Below, one piece after another: positions 51,871 through 61,895 of a stretch of DNA of 64,000 nt; the stretch's first letter is position 1, and each line of letters opens with the position of its first letter. The notes under the pieces were generated by a model that did no database searches, was not told the origin of the DNA, and saw only the letters and a program-made list of their open reading frames with translations. The stretch covers positions 516,147-580,146 of the forward strand of contig NMRB01000011.1 in NCBI GenBank assembly GCA_002633025.1. Reading direction: 5' to 3'. This stretch comes from Notospermus geniculatus (lineage: Eukaryota; Nemertea; Pilidiophora; Heteronemertea; Lineidae). The position numbers were made by a program, and so were the translations under genes.

Positions 51871-52347
51871 TTATGAAGGTTTATGTCCTGGGTTTTCACC
51901 TCTAAAGTCTTTTAGTTACTTGCCGCTGTTCTGAAATATACAAAGGAATAAAGAAGAATACATGTACATGTATGTGAAGCTCTAATCCATATAGGCAATA
52001 TTCAATCGAGTCAAGTAGACATAATTTTTCGTTGAGTTGGTAGCAAAAATGACAGCGAAATATCATGGAAAACTAAGAAGTATTATAAAGATTCAAAACA
52101 CTTCCATGGGGGGGGGGGTATACTAAATGGGGTGATACCTGAAAATGTAGAACAAATACCAATAGATAACAATTTCGTGTATAAACATATCTTACATTTT
52201 CGTATTACCGTAATATCAAATGAACGTACAATACTATACATGTAACAACATTGAGTGGAACATTGCAAATTACTGGACAGCATTGAGTACATGGTATAGT
52301 ATAGATTCTTGTTTCTTACCAAAAGTTTTAGAATGACAATGACAATT
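51871..52347. other. Unassigned; poly-G run
   Basis: A run of ten G at about 52109-52118. A 79-codon minus ORF with no domain. No repeat end. Confidence 0.35.
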
Positions 52348-52444
52348 TTACTTCAAGTTTTGCAAAACATGTACATTTACATTGGACATTGCTGTGCAAA
52401 TCTTAAGTAGGCTAAAAGCATTTCCTAACTTTTATGAATACCAG
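52348..52444. mobile_element. MITE family E, variant copy (left end worn)
   Basis: TTTTACTTCAAGTTTTGCAA, ACATTTACATTGGACATTGC and AACTTTTATGAATACC match 44558 and 61024. The left terminal repeat is degraded. Confidence 0.75.
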
Positions 52445-53064
52445 CCAATCTCTTTAATTATAGACCCAGCTCTTACCGATAGAGTTGTCACATACAACAT
52501 ACCAATCATACTTACTTATTGTGCACTCTCCAGAAGTTACTGTGGTCCGCCTCATCAAGTGGCATAATACTTCATTTTCCCCACCAATGCAGCTTGCAGT
52601 TGAACAACATCCGGCATTTCAGTGTACCACAATCATCTGCCTAATTTCCCGTACACGGTTGGTTTCGCAAAGCTTCCGAAACGCCAACGCGAACGTCTCT
52701 CCTTTTGTTCAGTGCTCTCTTCATGGCATCAAACAATGGGATCGGTGATCGCGTTGGCGTCACCTCAAACTTATCACATGGGTCCTCACTGGAAAGCTTT
52801 GAGGGAGCACTTTCCACGGACGACCGCAGTGACAGGGTTTTTGTGAGATTTCAGGAAATGGAACAGGTTTGATGAATCAAGATTTAAGTGAAATTGTCCC
52901 GAGAAGTGAAAAATTAATATTTGTGTCTAACCTACAACTCGAAATCGCCACATTGGTACACCTTGGCCTACACGGGTGATTGGAATTGTGGCAATAACTA
53001 TGACTTTTTCTTCAAACTTCTCTTCTATTTTTTACTCACCATCACCATGCTTTCATTACGCAAC
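52445..53064. other. Unassigned; minus-strand open frame 52641-52850
   Basis: The minus frame 52850-52641 reads protein-like (ending KRRDVRVGVSEALRNQPCTG and a stop) but has no start codon and no acceptor in a phase compatible with the gene upstream; the plus strand is also open. Not called. Confidence 0.3.
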
Positions 53065-53185
53065 TCACCTGGACGTCAAAGAGAGAAGAAGCACAAAAGT
53101 CAACACAACGTATAATAATAAATAGGAAGTCAACTTCCAGAATTTAGCAGATTTTCGACCCCAACCGGGGTCTTCTTCAGGCTGG
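53065..53185 (-). repeat. Hammerhead-like hairpin repeat, copy g (supplies the stop codon)
   Basis: Minus strand: TTCCAGCCTGAAGAAGACCC, CGGTTGGGGTCGAAAATC, TGCTAAATTCTGGAAGTTG. CTGAAGA and GAAA flank a six-pair GACCCC/GGGGTC stem, and TTCCAG before can pair with CTGGAA after. The TGA inside CCTGAAG ends the repeat-protein frame. An extra A beside the stem departs from a canonical hammerhead. Confidence 0.65.
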
Positions 53186-55520
53186 AAAGCATCTATGATC
53201 TTTACCTTTTGATTTTTTGGCATCCGCTTTTTTACCATCTCCCTTTTTCTTTGGTGCAGTTCCACTCGGCGCACCCAATTCTTTGCGATCTTCCTTTTTC
53301 TTAGGTGCTGTTCCACTTGTAGCACCCAATTCTTTATCATCTCCCATTTGCTTTGGTGCTGCTCCACTAGTAGCAGCCAGTCCTGTATCATCTCCCTTTT
53401 TCGTTGATGCGGTTCCACTAGTCGTACCCAATTCTTTAACTTCCTTTTTGATTGGTGCAGTTCCACTAGTAGTACCCAATTCTTTACCAACTTCCTTTTT
53501 CATTGGTGCAGTTCCACTAGAAGCACCCAATTCTTTACCAACTTCCTTTTTCTTTGGTGCAGTTCCACTCGAAGCACCCAGTTCTTTAGCAACTTCCTTT
53601 TTCTTTGGTGCAGTGCCCTTCGAGTCACTTTGCGTTTGAACAGGTTCAGTATTGGCCATCTGCATATTGTCACTTTTTTCCGGTTTCTGGTTCTCACCTA
53701 AAATGGGAATTGGCTGGATCACTCTGCGTCGTACACTCAAGAAATTTGTCAAATTTTAGGGCCTATCCATCGAGGTTTGACCGCAAAGAAAAAAGGGCAA
53801 TAATGTGCCGATTTTATGGCGTTTTGCACTCTTACAGAGTCTCAAAGCGGTTCACATTATGACCAAGAGCCGTATGCACGGGTCGGATATTAGCCAAAAA
53901 GTATAGGGCCCAACATGTACGTGTATCTTAAGTTATACTTTCTCTTTGCTTGAAACATTGAGAAAAGTTAGACTTTAATGTAAGTGTGGCGGAAGTCTGA
54001 CCCGTGCATACGGCCCATAGTCTCGCCAGAAACCATTCTTTAGTGGAACGCAATGTTTAGACTACCGGAGAATACAAAGTAAATAGTGACTCGGCCGGTC
54101 GTACCCACGACCTCTCAGTCTGGAGTCAAACGTTCAACCACTGCGCCAACGCAAGGGTATTCATTTGATACGTGTTTTTTCTGAACCTACCATTTCCACC
54201 AAAGTCATCTTTCATAGCTTGTGGTGCAGCCGCTGTAATGGTAAGAATGATTGATAGAACTTCAAATGCATGAAAAACGTCACAGAACTTCTGGCCTTAA
54301 AGGGCCAAACAATGAATCAGTCAAATGATTTTTGCGACGCCGTCGTAGCGTAGTGTATCAAGTGTACTACCTGGGACAAGATGATCATAAATTTACCCCG
54401 TTTTTCAATGACTAGGAACTCGACGCCACCATCATCGTCTCTTGCTGTAAAATAAATTAATGAAGAACTTGACCAGTTATTAGTTTGTGATCTTACCACA
54501 GGTGTAACAGTAAAGAATGTCCCCCTGTAAAAAGTGTCCGCTTCTATTGTTCAATGACGGATTAAGATGCATGGCTATAGAAACCAATCCCCAGAGATTA
54601 GAATGTAACAATAGGATCTTTTGTTCCTGGGACAGTTTTTCCTGGGGACATTCTTTCCTTTCACACCTACTCTGTCGGACTGTTGATGGGTTACATGCGG
54701 TAGATGTCTGAATCACCGCCAATGGCAATTTCATAACAACTAATAAACGTTTAAAATATATATACTCTAAACTCCTACTTACCTGTCCCATTCCTGAACT
54801 CGGAAAAAAATGACCAAATCCTAAGTCGAATATTTCGCACGCTGTCATTCTTTGCCAGGCTCGAGAGCGGGACAAGTAAGTGGACAGGACCTTACTCTTT
54901 CTGACCATACCCCCACTCCATTATCTTTAGCTTACGATTTAGTCCGTTTTCCGAGTTCAGGAATGGGACAGGTACAGTAAGTGGGAGTTTAGAGTATATT
55001 ACGATCATACCGAAAACTCTGTTATATAGGTATTCATTGGAAAGCGCTCACTGGCAGCTCGTTATGGATACCAATGTGACGTTTTTCCGCTGCCATTCAA
55101 ACTTTTTAATGTTTTCATTTTTTGACGAATTTGACCTTTGATGTGAAAGGGTTAACGGAATTTCTATTTTTATATTTTTATTTTTATTTCTATTTTTATT
55201 TTCTGCTTGCATAGTTGTCAAATGACGATCGAAAAATATCACCCTTACCTCGACCAATGCCGATACATTCAACTGAAATGTTGAAGAGAAATGAATACGA
55301 TGTGATTTTTTAACCCATGCACTGCCAGTGGCAAAATATTTCATCACAGCTAATAAATTCACCACATCCTTTAAAGAAAACATGTCGAAATTAGTACAGC
55401 CAATCAGAAGTTGTGTCATTTTTTGTGTACCGATATACCGGTCTAAAGAATTATTATAATCCTACCTTGAATTAATGATGCAATGACCAATATGAAGAGA
55501 AATGATATCGGCGAACGCAT
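53177..55520 (-). CDS. Secreted lysine-rich repeat protein, five-exon micro-exon-type gene
   Basis: Exons on the minus strand: 55520-55466 (preceded by a CTGTTGCAG acceptor, so a 5' UTR exon is likely), 55272-55249 (24 nt), 54444-54397 (48 nt), 54232-54191 (42 nt) and 53697-53177. All four introns have GT..AG borders with good tracts and all are phase 1, giving 690 nt and 229 residues. Exon 1 encodes MRSPISFLFILVIASLIQ, a typical signal peptide. Exons 2-4 add VECIGIGR, ARDDDGGVEFLVIEKR (ending in a dibasic KR) and AAAPQAMKDDFGGN. Exon 5 starts GENQKPEKSDN and holds eight Lys-rich repeats of about 17 residues (GTAPKKKEVGKELGASS type), then KKADAKKSKGK. Only two cysteines, so a disordered secreted protein or a precursor cleaved at KR/KKK is possible. 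Role unknown; no homologue recognised. Introns 2 and 4 contain MITEs. Confidence 0.65.
53213..53630 (-). repeat. Coding minisatellite, about eight 51-bp units
   Basis: On the plus strand each unit reads GGTGCAGTTCCACT, then a CACCCAATTCTTT block and CTTCCTTTTTC. One unit is a codon shorter. Substitutions between units are largely compatible with a constant protein pattern, and all indels keep frame, which supports coding. Two frames stay open through the array, an effect of the repeat. Confidence 0.85.
53867..54016. mobile_element. Palindromic MITE family J, copy 2
   Basis: GAGCCGTATGCACGGGTCGG at the left, GACCCGTGCATACGGCCC at the right; inner AAAAGTATAGG/TTATACTTT and AAGTTAGACTTTAATG. 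Inside intron 4. Confidence 0.85.
54085..54165 (-). mobile_element. tRNA-like relic in intron 4
   Basis: Minus strand: A-box TTGGCGCAGTGGTTGAACG and a B-box with one change (GGGTACGACC). About 45 bp apart. Cloverleaf not closed. Confidence 0.5.
54499..54668 (-). mobile_element. MITE family D, copy 2
   Basis: CAGGTGTAACAGTAAAGAAT at the left and GGGACATTCTTTCCTTTCAC, ACCT at the right; the interior matches 7749-7938. It lies in intron 2. Confidence 0.8.
54765..55003. mobile_element. Foldback in intron 2
   Basis: ATATACTCTAAACTCCTACT, TACCTGTCCCATTCCTGAAC and CTCGGA are mirrored at 54948-55003. Its ACAGGTAAGT looks like a splice donor on the minus strand but is part of the terminal repeat, so no exon is called. 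Confidence 0.8.
55135..55205 (+). repeat. T-rich (TATTTT)n tract
   Basis: Repeated TTTTTATTTCTATTTTTA-type sequence in intron 2; simple repeat. Confidence 0.8.
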
Positions 55521-55521
55521 T

Positions 55522-56363
55522 CTGCAACAGAGGGGTGGGGCAAGTCAACCCACAGACTGGGTATGTTTGGATAATTCATGAATAAAAACGACGATTTCTT
55601 GTCGTTACAGAAAAAAATCTAATCGATATCAGAACTGTTAAGTACTGTTTTGTGAATCGAACATTTAATATTGTGACACCTGTCATTGGTTGCAAAATAC
55701 ATCAACATCAATTGGTCAACTTTGTCCAAAGAAACACCTAAATTATATCACCTGCACACCAACTATCTACAGTTATGTTATTTTAATGATACAGTCCAAA
55801 ACATTTACAAGAAAAATCAATAATTGTGACAGTCATCTCAAATACGGTTTCTGACTATCTTATCTTAACTCTTTTTCAAAAGGAATTTGATAGTAAAATG
55901 CTATTAATAGCCTGAATCAGGAACTTCGACAATTTGTTTTTTTTTGTTAAAGTAAAAATGGTTTTCAATGATCGTGTCCTCTTTCATGGACAAAAAATTC
56001 ACAGACGAAAAAATTTGACGAAAATCAGTTCTCAAAAGTACTTTTGCTGGTGAACTAAACGATATTTTTAGCCCATTTTACATGTAAGAAACCGCCCGAC
56101 TACATGTATACATGTATGTTCAGTTTCCGTGGTCAGTTATGTAACAAGGTTAAGCCTGTTTTTCCAGATGCATTTTCCTCTTAATATTTCTCTGATGATT
56201 TTGTTAGCAGTTTTTTTGCAACATTCAGATGCAGAGAAAATATGTTTTTTAGGCCTGCTAATAGCTTTGAGAAAATTTGAAGAAACTGCCGTGTTTCTAA
56301 GCTTTTCATCAAGGCTGTAGGGTGAACCAGACAATGGCTGAACCCACGCAACAGAGTAGCTGA
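55522..56363. other. Upstream region of the repeat-protein gene
   Basis: AT-rich sequence 5' of the signal-peptide exon. The pyrimidine tract next to 55522 implies an intron, so the promoter may lie well upstream. No TATA box or UTR exon could be assigned; no repeat ends seen. Confidence 0.35.
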
Positions 56364-56512
56364 CCAGTGGATGTTTGAACTTGTATAGGTCATAATACAT
56401 GTAATATCTTATTACTTATCATTTTGACCTGCTTTTTGCTCTTCCTCATGATTTCCCATGGGGAAGAGCAAAAAACCAGGTCAAGTAATATACAAGTACA
56501 GACATCCACTGG
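56364..56512. repeat. Inverted repeat with strong central hairpin
   Basis: CCAGTGGATGT at the left, ACATCCACTGG at the right; at the centre GACCTGCTTTTTGCTCTTCC and its near-complement (56427-56485) form a stem of about 20 bp. Possible old MITE. Confidence 0.65.
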
Positions 56513-56851
56513 GCGGCTAATATGTGATATGAGGTTCAGCTACTGCATGACTCGCCCTATAATGTGTATGTCATTATGAAGATGATTATTTATAATAGAA
56601 AGCATTTATAGTGAGTGTCAAGGCGACAAAAAAAACGTTTAAGTTTGGGTTTATATTCTGATATCAACTACGGTAGAGGTTCTCATCCGACTTTACACTT
56701 TAACCCCAGTCTGTCCTGAAACCTTTCAGTAGAACTCAGATGAGCTGCCCATTCAGCGCTATAATCGAGCATTTCCGACCAGTACCCATTTATACACCAT
56801 TTATACCACTTTACTGGGTGGAGAGAGGCCAGTGAGGCAAAGAGACTATCG
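56513..56851. other. Unassigned sequence
   Basis: Nothing recognised before the tRNA-like relic; part of the next SINE body may lie here (CACTTTACTGGGTGGAGAGA at 56808). Confidence 0.35.
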
Positions 56852-56925
56852 CGCCCAGTGGAATTCGAACCCGGCAACCTCTGACCGCTAGTCGGAGCCC
56901 AAACCACTACACCACCGGACTCCTC
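56852..56925 (-). mobile_element. tRNA-like SINE head or relic
   Basis: Minus strand: GTCCGGTGGTGTAGTGGTTT gives an A-box of Gly/Asp type and GGGTTCGAATTCC a perfect B-box. T-stem pairing is poor. The downstream 110 bp may be its body, but no second copy is present to prove it. Confidence 0.5.
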
Positions 56926-57401
56926 TATAACAAACACTATCAAAAAATGATAGCTATTCTGACATCATTAATAGAGCGGGGCTAGCTTACCTCGATCAAC
57001 TCCTTCCCTCCGAAATCATAAGAAATGTAATGGTCCGAATCTTTAGCAGTATTCCATGTTGTTTGTGTGAGAGGGCCTGGCGAACCGAATGGTGGAAACA
57101 CTTTTCTATTTTGTGAAAGAAAAAATCAATTATGTGAATAATTGTTTGTTATCGGCGCAATGGATGAGCCTAAAGTATTCCATGTCTGATAGTACACGTA
57201 TATTTCATTGTAGGCCTACTTGTCAGTGAAATAGCTACAAACATTTTCATTTCTTTCATGATTAACAGAATATATAATTGGGCAATTATACCCATCTGTC
57301 TGATGTGACTGCAGTGGGTGTGTGGCCAATGATTTAATCACATGGATTTGTACACTGACGCTCTGAAAGAAAATGTATGGCGAGACAAGTATAATGTTTA
57401 A
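56926..57401. other. Unassigned sequence
   Basis: No ends or exon recognised. Confidence 0.35.
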
Positions 57402-57555
57402 AGCCGCCCATACACGTTCAATATTATTGCCCAATATGAGGACCGAAGTGGGCAATATTATTGCCAATGTTTCTTCCACCCATCATGCCAGAAGATCATA
57501 CCCCTATTGTGGACCCCATATTGTGCAATAATATTGATCGTATATGGCCCGCTTA
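57402..57555. mobile_element. MITE with GCCGCCCATACACG ends
   Basis: AAGCCGCCCATACACGTTCA, ATATTATTGCCCAATATG at the left and GCAATAATATTGATCGTATA, TGGCCCGCTTAA at the right. TTTAA on the left and TTAA on the right suggest a TTAA target. Confidence 0.75.
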
Positions 57556-57871
57556 ACGGCCCTCTAAAAACCAGGGCCCATATTCATTGCTAGGCTTAAT
57601 TACATGTACAGCCATTGACTTGACAGATGTTTATCTACACTTGATATCTTGAATATTTCAAATACTACCGAACCAATTTTGACACGGTTTGTTGCATATG
57701 ACAAGCAAACCTGTTGGTCATATTTCTGCATCAAAATTGTGGAAATTTCGAAATATCAAAATTATGTAATAGCTTATCAGAAAAAACCCTGAAAACCAAC
57801 ATCTTTTATTCTGTAAATATGTTTTCATTTTTGTAGTAGTTCTGACAGAATGGGAAGTTTCTGAGGATTTT
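57556..57871. other. Unassigned; scrap of MITE family G
   Basis: CCAGGGCCCATATTCATTGC at 57581 is the first 18 bp of family G; nothing else follows. Confidence 0.4.
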
Positions 57872-57942
57872 GCTGAGATATTTGAGGTTATCAAATTTTT
57901 GATAATAATTATCAAAAATTTGATAACCTCAAATATCTCAGC
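57872..57942. repeat. Hairpin with 32-bp exact arms
   Basis: GCTGAGATATTTGAGGTTAT and CAAATTTTTGAT are exactly mirrored around a 7-nt AATAATT loop. No mismatch in 32 pairs. Confidence 0.9.
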
Positions 57943-58700
57943 GTAATTTTTTTACTAGATTTTGATGTCAGTAGATGAGCTGACCTCAAATCATAAAATT
58001 ATGAAATTTTGGAGGATTCGCATAAACTGGTTAGAATTTACGCATATTTTTCAAAATATCAACATTTTGATATTACAATATTTCTGCCCAGTTAACCCCC
58101 AAAACTTTCAAAATAAGTTAAACCTATAATCTGATGTTAGCTTTATCTAATGGTATGAAAATTTCTTGAAAACCCGAAAAAGTGCAATGACGGTGGCTAG
58201 ATTTTTCGTTTTCCTCAAATAAAATAGAAAGTTATCTGGCAAAAAAATACAAACTGTGAATGAGTTTAAGAGTTAACAAAACTAAAAACTAGAAATCAAG
58301 TGTTTTTGGCCTAGGCTGTCCTACTCATCCAAATCGTCCAGTGAGGTTATTCATTTTTTACCAATTACTAAAGATGGCGCGTCAATTTTGAAAGTGTGTC
58401 AATTTTACTATCTTTACATCATGACCGTGGTGATTTATAGCTTTATATCGGCTGTGCAAACTTGTTACTGTCCTCTCCTAAAATCTTGATTGTACGTGTA
58501 CGGTAGGCCGGGGTGGGCTGAATTCTGATTTCTTATTCCGGCCTACCTTATACGTGATGCCGTTGGATACGCCGATACTTCTTACCGTGAGTACCCATAG
58601 TTCAGTCCTCTCCGTCTCACCTTTAGAACTCCGGGTTAAATAAGTATGCAACACATTTTATTCATGGGTTGAGTTTCAAAACGCATAAATAGTTTTTTAC
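57943..58700. other. Unassigned; small hairpin
   Basis: GGTAGGCCGG at 58503 and CCGGCCTACC at 58540 form a stem of 10 bp. Otherwise AT-rich with no exon. Confidence 0.4.
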
Positions 58701-59282
58701 TTTTTAGCTCACCCATGAGCTTTTATCGTCATGCGCTGTCCGTCGTCGTCGTCCGTTAGCAGGGCACGTTTTGTAACCGCTGGGGCTATTGATCTGGAAC
58801 TTGGTACATACATGTATATACCCCTAGGTCAGATGACTTATGGCACCAAGTTTCGGTCTGATTCGATTCTTGGCTTGGCCACCAGATGTCCAAAACCAAA
58901 AACACAAAAAGTGCACTTACTCCTGAACTAATAACTGGATCATCTCCAAATTTTTATCATAGGTGTATCTAATTAGGATAGGCCTACACAACATACATGT
59001 ATATAACGGGTTTTTGATTTGACGTACTTTTCAAGGCCACAGAGGTCAAAGTTGTACAAAAGTAACGAACCTGCCACAGTTCGCCATTATTTCACTGAGC
59101 GACTTCATATCTTGCATAAATGTGTGTTAGAGGGGTACCTTCAAAAATACCGAATTTCGGCGCGATTGGACATCCAGTATGGCCGCCAGGTGGCGTAACC
59201 TGAAAATCATCTGAGTGCTATAACTCGGGAACGGCTTGACCCGGAGTGCTCAAACATGATATGTACCTCCCTCTAGATGACC
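58701..59282 (+). repeat. Repeat family K, copy 3
   Basis: TTTTTAGCTCACCCATGAGC, (GTC)n near 58740, GCAGGGCACGTTTTGTAACC, CTTGGTACATACATGTATAT, AAGGCCACAGAGGTCAAAGT and one CCGCCAGGTGGCG at 59183. It breaks off at GATGACCTTTATCA where another sequence starts. Confidence 0.75.
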
Positions 59283-59549
59283 TTTATCAGTCGTCATGTC
59301 CTGACCGCGTACATACATCGCAACAACGATGTAGACATGGCAGCAACTCGGGGCGTTGGGACTCAATGAGACACGGTTTTGTTCAGAAAACTGGCACTGA
59401 TCAGTCGCAGGCCCGCGTACACCGCAGCGACTGAACGAAACTGGTACGCTAGTCACCAGAAAGTTGAATACATGTATGTGCAACTGGCGGCGACTGGCAA
59501 AATCTCAGTCCCAGCGAGTGGCAAGGGTGCGTAGGCCTACATGTACATC
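59283..59549. repeat. Segment with CGACTG/CAGTCG words
   Basis: CAGCGACTGAACGAAACTGG, GGCGGCGACTGGCAAAATCT, CTGATCAGTCGC and similar occur on both strands. Probably a degenerate foldback continuous with the tandem units at 59550. Confidence 0.45.
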
Positions 59550-59785
59550 GACCATTTCTGGCGACTGATCAGTCGCCTCCAGTTCCAGCTAGATCCTCCC
59601 AGTCGCCAGGTAGCTCAGTGGTGACGAGTTGTCTCCAGTCACAAGTGTAATGTACGCTAGGCTGGACCATTTCTGGCGACTGATCAGTCGCCTCCAGTTC
59701 CAGCTAGATCCTCCCAGTCGCCGGGTAGCTCAGTGGCGACGAGTTGTCTCCAGTCGGAAGTGTGATGTACATGTACGCTAGGCTT
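59550..59785 (+). repeat. Two tandem 115-bp units with an A-box-like word
   Basis: The unit GACCATTTCTGGCGACTGAT (with the palindrome GGCGACTGATCAGTCGCC) starts at 59550 and 59665. Each holds GGTAGCTCAGTGG, which fits a polymerase III A-box, but no B-box is near. Confidence 0.75.
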
Positions 59786-59789
59786 AATA

Positions 59790-60010
59790 GGATAATAGCC
59801 AAGTGGTTACCATGTGTCGTCCGCTTATAGCAAGTGGCAGATCCCACGGTCGAATCCCGCCATATTATTGGATTAATCATCCTGGCTCTTTACGTCCGTC
59901 GCATAGGACAGTAAGCCATGGCGCTATGTACCTTGTGCCTTTGTAACGGCAAAATCCAGTTGAGGAGCATAAGTTACTTAAGATGGCCTTTTCCATACTT
60001 ACTAGGGATA
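59790..60010 (+). mobile_element. SINE family B with clear tRNA-derived head
   Basis: A-box ATAGCCAAGTGGTTACC, B-box GGTCGAATCCC (one base short), body GGCTCTTTACGTCCGTCGCA, GGACAGTAAGCCATGGCGC, and CTTTTCCATACTTACTAGGG. The best view of family B order in the window. Confidence 0.8.
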
Positions 60011-60047
60011 TGTTTTGGACATGGTCCTGGTGGAAAGATACAGTCAC

Positions 60048-60150
60048 CAGTCTATCAGGGCCGAAGCCAAGGTGTTATTGGTCCTAGTATTAAGTATGGA
60101 AAAGACCATTACAAAGTACTCATGTTCCTCACTTGAATGGGTAGTCTCGC
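60048..60150 (-). mobile_element. SINE family B, 3' fragment, inverted
   Basis: CTATCAGGGCCGAAGCCAAG, TTATTGGTCCTAGTATTAAG, GGAAAAGACCATTACAAAGT, CTCATGTTCCTCACTTG. Lies tail-to-tail with the preceding copy. Confidence 0.7.
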
Positions 60151-60591
60151 TTGCCAGACGCTACGGGCTCACCCCTTCGGTAAATCACACTCCGCGTCTG
60201 GCTCTTTTAGAGATTAACAGTCGTGAAGACCGCGTGGTGGCAGCACGGGTCCTTGGGTTTTCCCAACCTCGTTCGCTTTCTGACAATATGGCGAGTGGTC
60301 CAAGGTTGCCTGAGCGAACTATACCCCTGGGGACGGGGTTGGGTTTTTCCAGGAAGTAATTTCCGCGGGAATTATGAGTGAGAAAGCGTGGTGATTGGCT
60401 GGAGCCCAGTGGAGTGCCATCTAGTGGTGTTACCGGCTTTTGAGCCCCAAATGTGCCAGTGTGTAGGAGACCGGGACGTCGGATACACACTGGGGCCCAG
60501 TGTATTGAATGGGGTCTTTTACTTGCCTTAAGTCACAACATTGTTGTGTGCACGGTTCTATACACCATCAGCATTGTTGACAAACCTTTAA
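60151..60591. other. Unassigned sequence
   Basis: ORFs of 101-114 codons on both strands cross the SINE border and have no domain. The words CCAGTGTGTAGGAG (60456) and ATACACACTGGGG (60482) form a short inverted pair. Confidence 0.35.
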
Positions 60592-60791
60592 AGGGCTTCT
60601 AGAGGCAGCTTGCTATTGGGCTACTAACAGTACTGTCGCTATACAACAGGTGGCGCTAGTAACCAAGAGCTCATGAATTTGGATCAAATGTTGACATTGA
60701 TGAAATTTTACTTCGAAAATGATGCCCAAGTTGGTTTCTCATGCCACCGATTCTGTGTTGATCAAAAAAGCTGCCTCTAGAGGCCCTTTAA
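60588..60791. mobile_element. TTAA MITE family N
   Basis: TTAA, AGGGCTTCTAGAGGCAGCTT at the left; AAGCTGCCTCTAGAGGCCCT, TTAA at the right. A fragment of the same family begins at 63286. It sits inside a region whose flanks (TACACCATCAGCATTGTTGA at 60560 and ACAACACCATGTTGGACAAA at 60830) resemble family O, so it may be nested. Confidence 0.85.
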
Positions 60792-61023
60792 GATGTGTGT
60801 ACACAGCAAGATGTTTCCAACATTGAGTAACAACACCATGTTGGACAAATGTTGTGTCGAGTGTACAGGCTAAAAGAATTTTGAGCTTGTTCGAATGTTG
60901 CTGTAATTTATTGGCCAGTGTAAACAGAGCCAAATCGTGTTGCTCGGGTATGTTGTCGAATGTCGGGAAAATGTTATCAGCGCTAATTTTACCAGCAAAA
61001 ATAAAGCGTTGCACTGTTGACAA

Positions 61024-61145
61024 TGGCTGATATTCATAAAAGCTAGCAAATGGTTTTACTTCAAGTTGTGTAAGTGCATTTACATTGGAGCTTGCTGTGC
61101 ACATATCAAGTAAAAGCATTTGCTAACTTTTATGAATACCAGCCA
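61024..61145. mobile_element. MITE family E, variant copy
   Basis: TGGCTGATATTCATAAAAGC and AACTTTTATGAATACCAGCC, centre ACATTTACATTGGAGCTTGC. The most complete of the variant subgroup. Confidence 0.85.
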
Positions 61146-61292
61146 ATGTTTTATGTGGAACTCAAACTTGATCACTCACATTTCTATGTGCATTCCTGCA
61201 CTGCAAAGTCGATGTACGCTTAGACTCCCAAATGTTGCTATTTAATAATTTGTTGACCAGTGTTTTCGCGGTCAGATGATTGTCTTGCTCAG

Positions 61293-61554
61293 AGGTCCGT
61301 CTACACGATCATACATTTGTTCAAATCATCATCATACATTTGTATGATGATGTTCATGGACAAATGTATGATCGGTGTGGGCCGTTTTCCCAACAAATAG
61401 CATTCCCAATGAATAGCATCCAACACGTACATGTATGATGATGTTCAAACTTTTAGCTCCATTGTGTAGACGGAAATCCACAACAAGCTTGGACATCATC
61501 ATACAAATGTATGATGAGGTTTTGAACAAATGTATGATCGTGTAGACCGGCCTT
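61293..61554. mobile_element. MITE family O, full copy
   Basis: AGGTCCGTCTACACGATCAT and its complement-like CGTGTAGACCGGCCTT; four ATCATCATACA/TGTATGATGATG blocks inside. The right flank is TTAA. Copy at 8930 is its truncated relative. Confidence 0.85.
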
Positions 61555-61895
61555 AATGTTGTTCAGGATGTTGGGAAAATGTTGCTAGTGAGAGAGCTTC
61601 AAGCGTAAGCATTATTGGCTTTTGAGCCTAAAATGCGTTACTCACATGTTGATGTATATCCCTGCAGTGCAATGTACATGAAGACGTGATATGTTATCCT
61701 GCATTGATAGGTGAATACAGGTGCAGACTAAAATATTTTGATCGATTTTATGAGAATCAATTGCAAGGAGAGTTAGATGTCCCATTAGGCCTAATGGTAG
61801 CACGATCAATGAATATCTGGTTTTATCAATACACAATATAATGTTCATCCATATGGTACACCCGACCGGGATTTCTTAGAATAACATTTATGCTC
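61555..61895. other. Unassigned sequence
   Basis: Nothing recognised; one 68-codon minus ORF without domain. Confidence 0.35.

Larger units (their letters stand above)
53698..54190 (-). other. Intron 4 of the repeat-protein gene
   Basis: GTAGGT donor at 54190 and CCCATTTTAG acceptor at 53698. It carries a family J MITE and a tRNA-like relic, both apparently neutral passengers. Confidence 0.55.

Noticed and set aside
52641-52850. Protein-like minus frame of 69 codons
   Set aside because: No start, no acceptor in the phase required to follow exon 5, and the plus strand is equally open.
53065-53490. 141-codon minus ORF (VKNWVLLVELHQ repeats)
   Set aside because: It is the second open frame of the 51-bp minisatellite. 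The frame in exon 5 is preferred because it joins four upstream phase-1 exons to a signal peptide.
54760-54908. Apparent exon ending CAG/GTAAGT on the minus strand in intron 2
   Set aside because: The donor-like sequence is part of the terminal inverted repeat of the foldback 54765-55003, and its frame would not keep the phase-1 pattern.
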